Below are positions 25,108 through 34,279 of a stretch of DNA of 64,000 nt, one piece after another. Origin of the DNA: Hyphomicrobiales bacterium. Its GTDB lineage: Bacteria; Pseudomonadota; Alphaproteobacteria; Rhizobiales; JACESI01. The notes below the pieces were generated by a model, which worked only from the letters and a program-made list of their open reading frames with translations, had not been told where the DNA came from and made no database searches. Location of the stretch: NCBI GenBank assembly GCA_013911885.1, contig JACESI010000004.1, positions 25,607 to 89,606 of the forward strand, read 5' to 3'. Position numbers and translations under genes: made by a program. Position 1 is the first letter of the stretch, and every line of letters starts with the position of its first letter.

Positions 25108-26346
25108 TCAGGCGTTAATGCCGTAACGCTTTTCGATATAGTCCGCGACCATCACCTTGAATTCGGCTGCAATATTCTCCCCGCGCAGGGTGGCGGCTTT
25201 CTGGCCATCGATGAAGACCGGTGCCGCCGGTGTCTCGCCGGTGCCGGGCAGGGAAATGCCGATATTGGCATGCTTGCTTTCGCCGGGTCCGTTGACGATA
25301 CAGCCCATGACGGCCACGTTGAGACCCTCGACGCCTGGATATTTCTCACGCCAGATCGGCATATTCTCGCGCAGATCGGCCTGAATCTGCTGGGCGAGTT
25401 CCTGAAACACCGTCGATGTGGTGCGCCCGCAGCCGGGGCAGGCGGCGACAATCGGCACAAACTGGCGAAAGCCCATGGTCTGGAGAAGTTCCTGGCTTAC
25501 CTGTACCTCGCGGGTTCGGTCGCCGCCAGGCTCCGGCGTCAGCGAGATGCGGATCGTGTCGCCGATGCCCTGTTGCAGGAGCACGCCCATGGCGGCGGAG
25601 GAGGCGACGATGCCTTTCGTGCCCATGCCTGCTTCGGTAAGGCCGAGATGGAGGCAATGGTCCGAGCGCAGCGCGAGATCGGTATAGACGGCGATGAGAT
25701 CCTGCACCTGGCTGACTTTTGCCGAAAGGATGATCTTGTCGCGCGGCATGCCAATCTCTTCTGCACGCGCAGCCGAGAGAAGCGCGGACTGGATGATAGT
25801 CTCATACATGACGCCGGTCGCCGTTTTCGGGCTTCCCGCGGCTGCGTTTTCGTCCATGAGCTTCGTCAGGAGTTCCTGATCGAGTGAGCCCCAGTTGACG
25901 CCGATCCGCACCGGCTTTTGATATTTGTTGGCGATCTCGATCATTTCGCCAAATTGCGTGTCGCGCTTTGCCTTGAAGCCGACATTGCCCGGATTGATGC
26001 GGTATTTCGCGAGCGCCTCAGCGCAGGCCGGGTGCTCCTTGAGGAGTTTGTGGCCGATATAGTGGAAGTCACCAACAAGCGGCACATCGACGCCGGCGGC
26101 AAGCAGTTCCGCGTGAATATAGGGAACGGCTGCCGCGCTCTCGTCGCGGTCGACGGTGATGCGCACGATTTCGGATCCGGCGCGGGCAAGCGCCTTCACC
26201 TGCTCGACGGTCGATTTGATGTCGGCGGTGTCGGTATTCGTCATCGACTGCACCACAACCGGCGCGCCGCCGCCGACCTGGACCGATCCGACATGGACTG
26301 CGACCGACTGGCGGCGGGGAAGGGGTTTCGTCAAATAACCGCTCAT
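25108..26346 (-). CDS. ispG: 4-hydroxy-3-methylbut-2-en-1-yl diphosphate synthase (flavodoxin)
   Basis: IspG/GcpE of the MEP isoprenoid pathway, 412 residues, normal for proteobacteria. It converts MEcPP to HMBPP with a [4Fe-4S] cluster. Seen: [19 protein letters not shown] at the TIM-barrel start, [14 protein letters not shown], and the cluster ligands in [12 protein letters not shown] plus [21 protein letters not shown]. The gene stands alone on the minus strand between convergent tusA-like and divergent bdhA-like genes. Confidence 0.96.
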   Translation of the reverse strand: MSGYLTKPLPRRQSVAVHVGSVQVGGGAPVVVQSMTNTDTADIKSTVEQVKALARAGSEIVRITVDRDESAAAVPYIHAELLAAGVDVPLVGDFHYIGHKLLKEHPACAEALAKYRINPGNVGFKAKRDTQFGEMIEIANKYQKPVRIGVNWGSLDQELLTKLMDENAAAGSPKTATGVMYETIIQSALLSAARAEEIGMPRDKIILSAKVSQVQDLIAVYTDLALRSDHCLHLGLTEAGMGTKGIVASSAAMGVLLQQGIGDTIRISLTPEPGGDRTREVQVSQELLQTMGFRQFVPIVAACPGCGRTTSTVFQELAQQIQADLRENMPIWREKYPGVEGLNVAVMGCIVNGPGESKHANIGISLPGTGETPAAPVFIDGQKAATLRGENIAAEFKVMVADYIEKRYGINA

Positions 26347-26565
26347 GGAATTCTCGCTCTATGAAAGCAAAACGCGTTGGCACCTGATTAGCCCGTCTTT
26401 GCGCCCGGTGCAACGCCGCGCTGCACTTGTGATCGAGGCTCAGCCGGTCCTGTCCCTCTTGTCACGGGCTGCCAACATTCTCAGTAGAATAAAGTGAACA
26501 TGGGTGACCTTGCGCGTGATTTCCAAGACGCTATGCTGCGCCGCAAACCAACAGGGAGATATGAT

Positions 26566-27348
26566 ATGGCAAAGGGTAAAAATGCAGTTGTGACCGGTTC
26601 AAATTCGGGCATCGGTCTTGGTATCGCGGAAGAATTCGCGAAGGCAGGTGTCAATGTCGCGATCAACTCCTTTTCCGATAAGGCTGAGGATCACGCGCTT
26701 GCAAAGGAAATTGCCGACCGGACGGGCGCAAAAGTCGTCTATATAAAAGCCGATATGTCGAAAGGTGATGAATGCGTTCAACTCATTGAAAAAGCGAAGG
26801 ATGCTCTCGGCTCTGTCGATATCCTCGTCAACAATGCGGGTGTCCAGTTTGTTGCGCCGATTGATGAATTCCCGGTCGACAGATGGGATGCGATCATCGC
26901 GATCAATCTCACCTCCGCCTTTCACACCACGCGCGCGGCCCTGCCATTGATGAAGAAGAACGGCTGGGGGCGGATTATCAACATTGCATCCGCCCATGGC
27001 CTGTCGGCATCACCGTTCAAGTCTGCCTATATCGCCGCAAAGCATGGCATCATCGGGCTGACCAAGACGGTTGGTCTGGAGACAGCCGAACTCGATATCA
27101 CCTGCAATGCGATCTGCCCGGGCTATGTCATGACCCCGCTCGTCGAAGCGCAGATCCCCGAACAAATGAAGGCACATAATATGGGTCGCGAAGAGGTGAT
27201 CAGAAACGTCATGCTCTCGCGCACCCCGTCGAAAAAATTCGCAACCGTCGAACAGATGGGCGGCACGGCGCTTTTCCTGTGCTCTGATCATGCAGCACAG
27301 ATCACCGGCACCGCCATTTCCGTCGATGGCGGCTGGACGGCGATGTAG
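26566..27348 (+). CDS. bdhA: 3-hydroxybutyrate dehydrogenase (BdhA-like SDR)
   Basis: 260-residue SDR that interconverts 3-hydroxybutyrate and acetoacetate with NAD in PHB or ketone metabolism. Seen: TGSNSGIGLGIAEEFAKAG, DILVNNAGVQFVAPIDEFP, IINIASAHGLSASPFKSAYIAAKHGIIGLTK (Ser and YxxxK) and TCNAICPGYVMTPLVEAQIP, which is typical of the BdhA group. The ATG of MAKGKNAVVTG follows AGGGAGATATGAT; the frame is open 24 codons further upstream. A hairpin pair follows the stop. Confidence 0.88.
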   Translation: MAKGKNAVVTGSNSGIGLGIAEEFAKAGVNVAINSFSDKAEDHALAKEIADRTGAKVVYIKADMSKGDECVQLIEKAKDALGSVDILVNNAGVQFVAPIDEFPVDRWDAIIAINLTSAFHTTRAALPLMKKNGWGRIINIASAHGLSASPFKSAYIAAKHGIIGLTKTVGLETAELDITCNAICPGYVMTPLVEAQIPEQMKAHNMGREEVIRNVMLSRTPSKKFATVEQMGGTALFLCSDHAAQITGTAISVDGGWTAM

Positions 27349-27378
27349 GCTTTGTTAAGCCTCTCTAATAGCAGAGAG
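27347..27378. terminator. two small hairpins between convergent genes
   Basis: AGGCTT/AAGCCT with loop TGTT at 27347-27362, directly followed by CTCTCT/AGAGAG at 27361-27378. They sit at the stop of the bdhA-like gene and just before the convergent small exported-protein gene. No long T-run, so only a possible bidirectional terminator. Confidence 0.4.
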
Positions 27379-27387
27379 CCGCAGGCC

Positions 27388-27762
27388 TCAATCAGATCTA
27401 CCGCCATTATCACGGCGAGGTTCGCACGACCAGACATTGCAAAGACCATCGCGCGTAACAATGAACAGGCCGCTCGAATCAAAAAAGTCAAATTTCTGAT
27501 CATGTGCCTGGAAACAATCAACCGCCTCCGCGGCAACAATTTGGCCTGCGGACTGGATCAGCGTGTTCCGCCAGGCGACATTCTTGAGTTCATCGCAATC
27601 AACTGATTTCGCATTGATCTTGAGCAGTTTATCAACGGGCGGCGCGCTTTTGCGGATCACATGGGCGCTGGAACGCTCCGCATGGGCCGCTTGCGGGCTA
27701 AGCACGGTTGCGGTTGCAAGCGGTGTTACCAGCAGGGCAATCATAGCGAAGGCGGATTTCAT
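27388..27762 (-). CDS. small exported protein of unknown function
   Basis: 124 residues. N-terminal signal peptide (MKSAFAMIALLVTPLATATV, probable cleavage after AHA). The mature part has four cysteines (VDCDEL, VDCFQAHDQ, DGLCNVWSCEP), possibly two disulfides in the periplasm. The ATG follows AAGGGAGACGACC; upstream extension of the frame lacks coding character. I do not recognise the family. It converges with bdhA and is flanked by the UPF0178 gene. Confidence 0.65.
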   Translation of the reverse strand: MKSAFAMIALLVTPLATATVLSPQAAHAERSSAHVIRKSAPPVDKLLKINAKSVDCDELKNVAWRNTLIQSAGQIVAAEAVDCFQAHDQKFDFFDSSGLFIVTRDGLCNVWSCEPRRDNGGRSD

Positions 27763-27909
27763 GATGGTCGTCTCCCTTGTGGTTTCATGTCGATTACACG
27801 TTTTTTCGTTCCTAGAATTTACATCGGATTGCGCAACTAGCAAAGACACGATTTCCTGATCGCACGATGAGCGGGGTGCTCTTCACGATGCAGGACGTGA
27901 TCGCTGGCG

Positions 27910-28380
27910 CTAGCCGCGGCGGGCGCGGCGGCAGGCGCTTTCCATCGCCTGCAGAAAATCTGAGCGCGCTTTTGGTGTGAAAACCGGATTTGATCCGCCG
28001 ATTTCGCCAATTTCGCGCAGGTGTTGATTGAGCGCCCGCGACGCAAGCGCCTGACCGATGGTCGCCTCGGTAAATTCACGACCGGATGTGCCGAGCACGA
28101 TGGCCCCCCGCTCAATACAGCGCCCGGCCAGGGGAATGTCGTTGGTGATCACAATATCGTGATGTCTGGTGTGATCGGCGATCCAGTCGTCGGCAACATC
28201 GGGTCCGTCCGGCACGACGACGCGTGTGACCAGCGCATCTTCCGGCAGGCGCATGAAGGCGTTCGAGACATAGGTGATCCTCAGTCCATGGCGTTCGCCG
28301 ACCTTATAAATTTCGTCCTTTACTGGACAAGCGTCGGCGTCGACATAAATTTGTGGTGTCGGAACGGATTCTTGGGACAC
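27910..28380 (-). CDS. UPF0178 (YaiI/YqxD, DUF188) family protein
   Basis: 156 residues, the normal length. Seen: IYVDADACPVKDEIYKVGERH, YVSNAFMRLP, DGPDVADDWIADH, DIVITNDIPLAGRCIERGA and the C-terminal DFLQAMESACRRAR. The Asp-rich N-terminus and TNDIPLA motif resemble PIN/NYN-type metal-dependent nucleases, but the function of this family has not been shown to my knowledge. Single gene. Confidence 0.88.
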   Translation of the reverse strand: MSQESVPTPQIYVDADACPVKDEIYKVGERHGLRITYVSNAFMRLPEDALVTRVVVPDGPDVADDWIADHTRHHDIVITNDIPLAGRCIERGAIVLGTSGREFTEATIGQALASRALNQHLREIGEIGGSNPVFTPKARSDFLQAMESACRRARRG

Positions 28381-28530
28381 TTCTTAAGCTTCTTTCGCCC
28401 ATTGTTCTGTCGCACATGCCGGTTCGGCTGCGGATATATGTCATGCTTACAACCGGCGGCAACCACCGTCAAAACCGGATCATTGTTTTGGCCGCTGCTC
28501 TGTCAGCGGTTTGACCATAAGGAGAATGCC

Positions 28531-28911
28531 ATGCTGTTTGCCACCCTTGCCATCGTCGTGCTGATGGTTCTGCTGCTTGCCGATGTTCCGTTCTGGCCGG
28601 CGGTTTTGAGCTGGGTGCTGATGCCCTTTGCCGTGATCCATGGCCTTTGGTGGTCAAACGGGTTGAGCGGACTTTCTGCATCAGGCGCGATCGATAGCGC
28701 CTTAGTCTGGCAGATTCTCTGGGATGCCTCGATCCTTGCTTCCGCGTTTTTCGGAACGGCGCTGATCTGGGGCCTTTTTCGCGGTGTCATCATCGGGCAG
28801 AATGAACAGACGATAAAACATACGCTCGCCAACCGTCCGGGAATGACCCGGGGCGATCGGCTCGGGGAATTGCTGCTTGCATCGAAATATTCGAGCAATG
28901 GCAGGCGCTGA
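28531..28911 (+). CDS. small membrane protein, unknown
   Basis: 126 residues. The ATG is preceded by AAGGAG at six bases, which decides the start; the longer open frame upstream overlaps the UPF0178 gene on the other strand and is rejected. Three hydrophobic segments are visible (LFATLAIVVLMVLLLADV, AVLSWVLMPFAVIHGLWW, ILASAFFGTALIWGLF). C-terminal part is hydrophilic (TLANRPGMTRGDRLGELL). No family recognised. Confidence 0.65.
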   Translation: MLFATLAIVVLMVLLLADVPFWPAVLSWVLMPFAVIHGLWWSNGLSGLSASGAIDSALVWQILWDASILASAFFGTALIWGLFRGVIIGQNEQTIKHTLANRPGMTRGDRLGELLLASKYSSNGRR

Positions 28912-29052
28912 TAGTCTGGTTGTGCCCACAGGGGTTTTGAAGGCTGGCGATAGAAATCTTCCATCGTTGAACACTGTGTTTAATGGAACGGGATTGTTTC
29001 TGTTTCGAATTCTGTTAGCGTCAGGCAATTGTTCCGGGCTTCGGGAGGCATT

Positions 29053-29463
29053 ATGGCGCAACTGGCGATTGTCGGATTTTACCTCAGCATCAATGCGTTG
29101 GTGCTGATTTGGCTTTCCGCAAAAGTGATCGGCGTGCGCCGAGGAAACCAGATTTCCATCGGCGACGGGAACAACAAGACACTTGCCCATTACATCCGCG
29201 GACAGGGCAATGCGGCTGAATATATGCCGATGTTTTTCATCATGCTTGGGATCGCAGCCCTGATCAACACCCCGCCGGTCGCGCTGCATGCGCTCGGGGT
29301 TACTTTCACAATCGGGCGCATCCTGCATGCAAGCTGGTTTGTCAAACCGTCGCCGAAGATGAGCAAGCGGGTGAGCGGTATGGTCCTGACCTTTTTGTCG
29401 ATGGGCATTCTCGCTCTCGGCCTTTTTGCCCATGCCATCGTGATCATGGCGCAGGGTTACTGA
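29053..29463 (+). CDS. MAPEG-family membrane protein
   Basis: 136 residues with four predicted membrane helices and MAPEG features: RGQGNAAEYMPMFFIMLGIAAL and FTIGRILHASWF. MAPEG proteins include membrane glutathione S-transferases; bacterial members are mostly uncharacterised. The ATG follows GGGAGG at six bases. A strong bidirectional hairpin follows the stop. Confidence 0.82.
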   Translation: MAQLAIVGFYLSINALVLIWLSAKVIGVRRGNQISIGDGNNKTLAHYIRGQGNAAEYMPMFFIMLGIAALINTPPVALHALGVTFTIGRILHASWFVKPSPKMSKRVSGMVLTFLSMGILALGLFAHAIVIMAQGY

Positions 29464-29468
29464 AACGG

Positions 29469-29492
29469 AGCCCCGGCCTTGCGGCCAGGGCT
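29469..29492. terminator. bidirectional terminator between MAPEG and pyruvate carboxylase genes
   Basis: AGCCCCGGCC / GGCCAGGGCT stem (one C/A mismatch) with a TTGC loop, sitting between two convergent genes; followed by CTTGT on the plus strand. Confidence 0.7.
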
Positions 29493-29507
29493 CTTGTAAT
29501 CGTTGCT

Positions 29508-32500
29508 TCAGTCGTCCGCGTAAACGATCAGCAGATCTTTCGCGTCGATCTGATCGCCAGCCTTGACGAGGACTTCGGCCAAGGTTCCGTTGCGCTCGGC
29601 GTGGATCGCGGTTTCCATCTTCATGGCTTCGATGGACAGAAGCACGTCGCCTGATTTCACTTCCTGTCCCTGTTTGACTGCCAGTGTCGAGATCACGCCC
29701 GGCATCGGCGCAGCGACATGGGTGTTATTTCCAGCCTCCGCCTTGGGCCGGGCGCGGCTGCCCGCAGCGCCATGGGCACGGTCCGGCACTTTCGAGGTGC
29801 GCGGCTGGCCGTTAAGGTCGAAGAATACTTTCTGCTCGCCCATTTCATCGGTCTCGCCAAAGGTCCGGCACGACAGGATAAGGGTCTTGCCGGGTTCGAG
29901 ATCAACGGAGATTTCCTCTTCGGCTTTCATGCCGTAGAAATAGGTGAGCGTCGGCAGAACCGAGGTCGGGCCATAGAGATCCTGTGTCTTGGCGAAATCG
30001 ACGAAGACCTTCGGATACATGAGATAGGAAGCGAGTTCCTGATCGGTGATCTTGCGCCCGATCTCGGCTTCCGCCTTGGCGCGCTCAGCATCAAGATCAG
30101 CGGGCGCGAGGAGCGTTCCGGGAACCACGGTGATCGGTTTCTGGCCCTTGAGCGCCTTTTTCTGGAGCGCTTCCGGCCATCCTCCCGGCGGCTGACCGAG
30201 ATTGCCGGCGAGCATGTCGATCACTGATTCAGGGAACGCGACATCCTTGGCGGGGTTGAGCACATCTTCAACCGTGAGTTCCGAGGCAACCATCATCAGC
30301 GCCATATCGCCGACCACCTTGGAAGATGGCGTCACTTTGACAATATCGCCGAACATCTGGTTCACATTCGCATAGGTCTCAGCGACTTCGTGCCAGCGCT
30401 GCTCCAGACCGAGAGAGCGGGCCTGTTCCTTGAGGTTGGTGAACTGACCGCCCGGCATTTCGTGCAGATAGACTTCGGAGGCCGGGCCCTTGAGGTCCGA
30501 TTCGAAGGCCGCATATTGCTTGCGTACGTTTTCCCAGTAAAAGGCGATCTTGCGGATGGCAACATCGTCCAGACCGGGCGCGCGCTCATTGCAATCAAGG
30601 GCTGCCACAATCGAGCCAAGACAAGGTTGTGACGTGAGGCCGGAAAGTGGGTCCATGGCAGCGTCGACCGCATCCACCCCGGCATCGATGGCCGCAAGAA
30701 CCGTTGCTGCTGAAATGCCCGATGTGTCGTGCGTGTGGAAGTGGATCGGCAGGTCCGAGATGTCGCGGATCGCGTCGATCAGGACCTTCACGGCTTTCGG
30801 CTTCATCAGACCAGCCATGTCCTTGAGGCCGATAATATGGGCACCCGCCTTGTCGAGTTCCTTCGCAAGATTCTGGTAATACTGGATCGTATATTTGTCG
30901 CTCTTGCCGGACATCAGATCGCCGGTATAGCAGATCGCGCCCTCGCAGAGCTTGCCCGATTCGAGGATGGCGTCGATCGAGACGCGCATATTGTCGACCC
31001 AGTTCAGCGCGTCGAAAACGCGGAAAAGGTCAATGCCCGCTTCTGCGGCCTGTTTGGTGAAATAGCGCACCGCGTTTTCCGGATAGCTCTTGTAGCCGAC
31101 GCCGTTTGACCCGCGTACGAGGCACTGCAAAAGGATATTCGGCACCTTCTCGCGGATTTTCGCCAGACGCTCCCATGGATCCTCGGTGAGGAAGCGCATC
31201 GAAACGTCGAATGTCGCCCCGCCCCAGCACTCAAGGCTGAAGAGTTCAGGCAGCATCGCCGCATAGGCGGGCGCGATATTGACGATATCGTGGGTGCGCA
31301 TCCGTGTTGCAAGCAGGGACTGATGGCCGTCGCGCATGGTGGTGTCGGTGATCAGCGTGCGCTTTTCAGCACGCATCCACTTTGCCAGGCCGACCGGGCC
31401 AAGCGCATCGAGTTTCTGTTTGCTGCCGGGCTTGATCTCGATACCGTGTTTCGGCGGTTCGGGGTGCACCATGGCGAGATTGGGCAAAGTGCGGCCTTTG
31501 ACATCCGGGTGGCCGTTCACGGAGACATCGGCGATATAGCGCAGCAGTTTCGTCGCCCGGTCCCGCGGGGTGACGCGGTCGAAGAGTTCCGGCGTCGTGT
31601 CGATGAACTTTGTTGTATAAGTGTCGTTGCGGAATGCCGGGTGCGAGATGATGTTTTCAAGAAAATTGAGGTTGGTCGCAACGCCGCGAATGCGGAACTC
31701 GCGCAGCGCCCGGTGCATGCGGCGGATCGCCTCTTGCGATGTTGGTGCCCAGGCTGTGACCTTTTCGAGAAGCGGATCGTAAAAGCGCGTGATCACGGCG
31801 CCGGAATAGGCGGTGCCGCCATCAAGGCGAATGCCGAAACCGGTTGCGCCGCGATAGGCGGTGATGCGACCGTAATCGGGAATGAAATTCTGGTCCGGGT
31901 CCTCGGTCGTGATCCGGCATTGCAGCGCGTGGCCGTGCATCTTGATTTCGTCCTGGCGAGGGACGCCCGATTCCGGCGTTCCGATCGCCGCGCCATCCAG
32001 AATATGGATCTGTGCCTTGACGATATCGATGCCGGTTATTTCCTCGGTCACCGTATGTTCGACCTGAATGCGCGGATTGACCTCGATGAAATAGAATTTG
32101 TCCGTGTCGGCATCCATCAGGAATTCGACTGTGCCGGCGCCAATATAATCAGTCGCCTGCCCGAGTGCGATCGCAGCGTCCGTCAGGCCCTTGCGGGTTT
32201 CAGCATCCACATAGGGCGCCGGTGCGCGCTCCACGACTTTCTGATTGCGGCGCTGGATCGAGCAGTCGCGTTCGAAAAGATGGACGACATTGCCGTGACT
32301 GTCACCCAGCATCTGGACTTCGACATGGCGGGCGCGCTCGACGAGTTTTTCGAGATAGACCTCATCCTTGCCGAAAGCAGCGCGCGCCTCGCGCTTTGCC
32401 TCGGTGACTTCCTTCTCGATTTCCCGTTCCCCGCGGATCACGCGCATGCCGCGTCCGCCGCCACCCCAGGATGCCTTGAGCATCAGCGGATAGCCGATTG

Positions 32501-32954
32501 CGGCGGCCATCTTTTTCACTTCAGCAAAATCATCCGGAAGGGGCGCGGTTGCCGGTACAACCGGGACGCCGATTTTCTCGGCGAGATTGCGCGCGGAGAC
32601 TTTGTTGCCGAGGGCGCGCATGGTCTCTGCCTTCGGGCCGATGAAAGTCAGGCCTGCCTCGGCGCAGGCTTCCACAAATTCAGGGCTTTCAGAAAGCAGC
32701 CCATAACCTGGATGGATTGCATCCGCACCGGAAATGCGGGCAACCCGGATGATTTCGTCAATCGATAGATAGGCCTCGATTGGTCCCTTGCCACGCCCCA
32801 CCTGATAGGCTTCATCGGCCTTGAAACGGTGCAGCGCGAGTTTGTCCTCCTCGGCAAAAATAGCGACAGTCCTCAGACCCAACTCATTGGCGGCGCGAAA
32901 TACGCGGATCGCGATTTCAGAACGGTTTGCGACGAGAATCTTCTTGATGGCCAT
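29508..32954 (-). CDS. pyc: pyruvate carboxylase
   Basis: 1148 residues, the full length of the single-chain enzyme that makes oxaloacetate from pyruvate, bicarbonate and ATP. Biotin carboxylase domain about 1-450 (KKILVANRSEIAIRVFRAA; GGGGRGMRVI ATP loop; FIEVNPRIQVEHTVTEEITG). Carboxyltransferase domain about 530-800 (TDTTMRDGHQSLLATRMRT; GLKDMAGLMKP; HFHTHDTSG). C-terminal biotin carrier domain with AMKM carrying the biotin Lys. The ATG of MAIKKILVANR follows AAAGGGCATCC; the frame is open 20 codons further without homology. Upstream lies a 400-base AT-rich region. Confidence 0.97.
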   Translation of the reverse strand: MAIKKILVANRSEIAIRVFRAANELGLRTVAIFAEEDKLALHRFKADEAYQVGRGKGPIEAYLSIDEIIRVARISGADAIHPGYGLLSESPEFVEACAEAGLTFIGPKAETMRALGNKVSARNLAEKIGVPVVPATAPLPDDFAEVKKMAAAIGYPLMLKASWGGGGRGMRVIRGEREIEKEVTEAKREARAAFGKDEVYLEKLVERARHVEVQMLGDSHGNVVHLFERDCSIQRRNQKVVERAPAPYVDAETRKGLTDAAIALGQATDYIGAGTVEFLMDADTDKFYFIEVNPRIQVEHTVTEEITGIDIVKAQIHILDGAAIGTPESGVPRQDEIKMHGHALQCRITTEDPDQNFIPDYGRITAYRGATGFGIRLDGGTAYSGAVITRFYDPLLEKVTAWAPTSQEAIRRMHRALREFRIRGVATNLNFLENIISHPAFRNDTYTTKFIDTTPELFDRVTPRDRATKLLRYIADVSVNGHPDVKGRTLPNLAMVHPEPPKHGIEIKPGSKQKLDALGPVGLAKWMRAEKRTLITDTTMRDGHQSLLATRMRTHDIVNIAPAYAAMLPELFSLECWGGATFDVSMRFLTEDPWERLAKIREKVPNILLQCLVRGSNGVGYKSYPENAVRYFTKQAAEAGIDLFRVFDALNWVDNMRVSIDAILESGKLCEGAICYTGDLMSGKSDKYTIQYYQNLAKELDKAGAHIIGLKDMAGLMKPKAVKVLIDAIRDISDLPIHFHTHDTSGISAATVLAAIDAGVDAVDAAMDPLSGLTSQPCLGSIVAALDCNERAPGLDDVAIRKIAFYWENVRKQYAAFESDLKGPASEVYLHEMPGGQFTNLKEQARSLGLEQRWHEVAETYANVNQMFGDIVKVTPSSKVVGDMALMMVASELTVEDVLNPAKDVAFPESVIDMLAGNLGQPPGGWPEALQKKALKGQKPITVVPGTLLAPADLDAERAKAEAEIGRKITDQELASYLMYPKVFVDFAKTQDLYGPTSVLPTLTYFYGMKAEEEISVDLEPGKTLILSCRTFGETDEMGEQKVFFDLNGQPRTSKVPDRAHGAAGSRARPKAEAGNNTHVAAPMPGVISTLAVKQGQEVKSGDVLLSIEAMKMETAIHAERNGTLAEVLVKAGDQIDAKDLLIVYADD

Positions 32955-33362
32955 GGATGCCCTTTCGGAATGGTAAAGTGTGATCGCCATCGACAATAAG
33001 GAGGGGGCAGGCAACCACGTGCCTTCTCCTTAAACGAATTGTGCAAGTGCGGAAAGACCGACAGGCGCCCGTTCGATTTTATTGGGAGCGTTAAATATTT
33101 CAGTGCGGGGAGGATTCATAAATGAAAAAACGGGAGGAACAGAATTGCAATTACCGGAACGGGTGAGGTCTAGGCGACAAATACGTGTTCCTCCCAAGTG
33201 GGTTTTCAATAATAAATATTTTGAATTTTTTACATTCGGCAAATTACTATGTGTACAAATTGATAGACTTATCTCTATCCCCATGATTTAATTGATTAAA
33301 TTTGATAATTAAAAATAGTGTGGAATAATCGGGAGATATTTTCTGTCGTCCAGTTATAAAAT
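32955..33362. other. AT-rich intergenic region between folK and pyc
   Basis: About 400 bases; 33085-33362 is strikingly AT-rich compared with the coding DNA around it. It must contain the pyc promoter. A stem-loop with a U-run (33124-33195, minus strand) is listed separately. A 14-codon plus-strand frame (MKKREEQNCNYRNG) at 33122 has a good ribosome-binding site but no gene behind it. A 69-codon plus-strand reading across this region has no coding character. Confidence 0.5.
33124..33195 (-). terminator. long-loop stem with T-run, possible terminator or small RNA end
   Basis: On the minus strand GGGAGGAACA pairs perfectly with TGTTCCTCCC across a 44-base loop and is followed directly by GTTTTTTC. 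It lies about 170 bases after the folK stop and about 170 bases before the pyc start, so it may end the fol transcript or be part of a leader or small RNA. Confidence 0.45.
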
Positions 33363-33854
33363 TTATGTATTTTGCCGAATGATCGTTACGCCCGCAGCTT
33401 TGTCTTTCAGGCGGTCGATATGAACGCTAAGAGAAACACCGTTGAGTTGAAAGTCGGGCAGAATTTCTTGTAGAGGCACCAGAACGAAGGCGCGCTCGGC
33501 AATGCTTTTGTGCGGTATTGTGAGGTTCGGCATATCGATATCTGCGTCGCCATAAAACAGGATGTCGATATCGATGACGCGCGGACCCCATCGGATGGTC
33601 TTCTGGCGTCCGAGCGCCTTTTCGACAGCCTGCGTTTGAGCGAGCAGATCTTCCGGCTGAAGCGACGCGCGCCCGACGGCGCAAACATTGACGAACCAGT
33701 CCTGATTTTCCACACCCCAGGGCGGGGTGCGGTAAAACGAGGAAACACGGTCGATTTTAAGGTCGCTGGTTGCCGCAAGCTCGTCAAGCGCCCGCCTGAT
33801 GATGGCCACCTTGTCGCCCATATTGCTGCCGAGCGCAAAACCGACCGGGACCAT
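33363..33854 (-). CDS. folK: 2-amino-4-hydroxy-6-hydroxymethyldihydropteridine diphosphokinase
   Basis: HPPK of folate synthesis, 163 residues. Seen: FALGSNMGDKVAIIRRALDEL, VSSFYRTPPWGVENQDWFVN, and the signature RWGPRVIDIDILFYGD with the Mg-binding Asp pair, followed by IPHKSIAERAFVLVPL. The ATG overlaps the stop of folB by one base (TGATG), so the pair is coupled. Order here is folP-folB-folK. Confidence 0.95.
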   Translation of the reverse strand: MVPVGFALGSNMGDKVAIIRRALDELAATSDLKIDRVSSFYRTPPWGVENQDWFVNVCAVGRASLQPEDLLAQTQAVEKALGRQKTIRWGPRVIDIDILFYGDADIDMPNLTIPHKSIAERAFVLVPLQEILPDFQLNGVSLSVHIDRLKDKAAGVTIIRQNT

Positions 33855-34228
33855 CAGCCGAGATCGTCGCGGTTTCGGTTGATTTCCACGCCCAGATAAT
33901 CGACGAGTTGCGGTACCGGCGCCGAGCGCTTGCGGATGATCACCTTGATGGCGCGCACGCATTCATACCGGCGTAGTGTCGTGATCGCGATTTCGTGGCC
34001 GAATTTTTCAATCAGCGCAAAGGGGCCGGAATTCGAGACTTCTTCCGCGATCTTGCAGAGCGAGCCATAGCAGACGGCTGATGAATAATCGTCTGCCGCA
34101 GCAAAAGCGCGGGTGTCGAGCATGCACTCGATGTCGATATCGAACTTCTGGCCAAGGGCGCTTTCTTCGGCGAAGACCCCGTGATGGGCGTGCAGACGAA
34201 GATTCGACACAAGAATTTTGTCGTTCAT
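33854..34228 (-). CDS. folB: dihydroneopterin aldolase
   Basis: 124 residues. Seen: LRLHAHHGVFAEESALGQKFDIDIEC (substrate-binding segment), VCYGSLCKIAEEV, and FALIEKFGHEIA with the catalytic Lys. It makes the pterin precursor used by FolK. Start at the ATG of MNDKILVSNLR; an in-frame ATG 17 codons upstream would reach close to folP. Lies 51 bases after folP. Confidence 0.93.
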   Translation of the reverse strand: MNDKILVSNLRLHAHHGVFAEESALGQKFDIDIECMLDTRAFAAADDYSSAVCYGSLCKIAEEVSNSGPFALIEKFGHEIAITTLRRYECVRAIKVIIRKRSAPVPQLVDYLGVEINRNRDDLG

Positions 34229-34279
34229 TGGCGGATGCGTTCCTGAACCGAACTGGCTTTGATGGCGGACCCTATGCAC

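Noticed and set aside
31290..32768. A 492-codon plus-strand open frame inside the pyruvate carboxylase gene
   Set aside because: It is antisense to a complete, well-conserved gene; long antisense frames are common in high-GC DNA and the translation shows no family motif.
33082..33291. A 69-codon plus-strand frame upstream of pyruvate carboxylase
   Set aside because: Lies across the stem-loop in AT-rich DNA without coding character; the short frame at 33122 with a good ribosome-binding site is noted instead.
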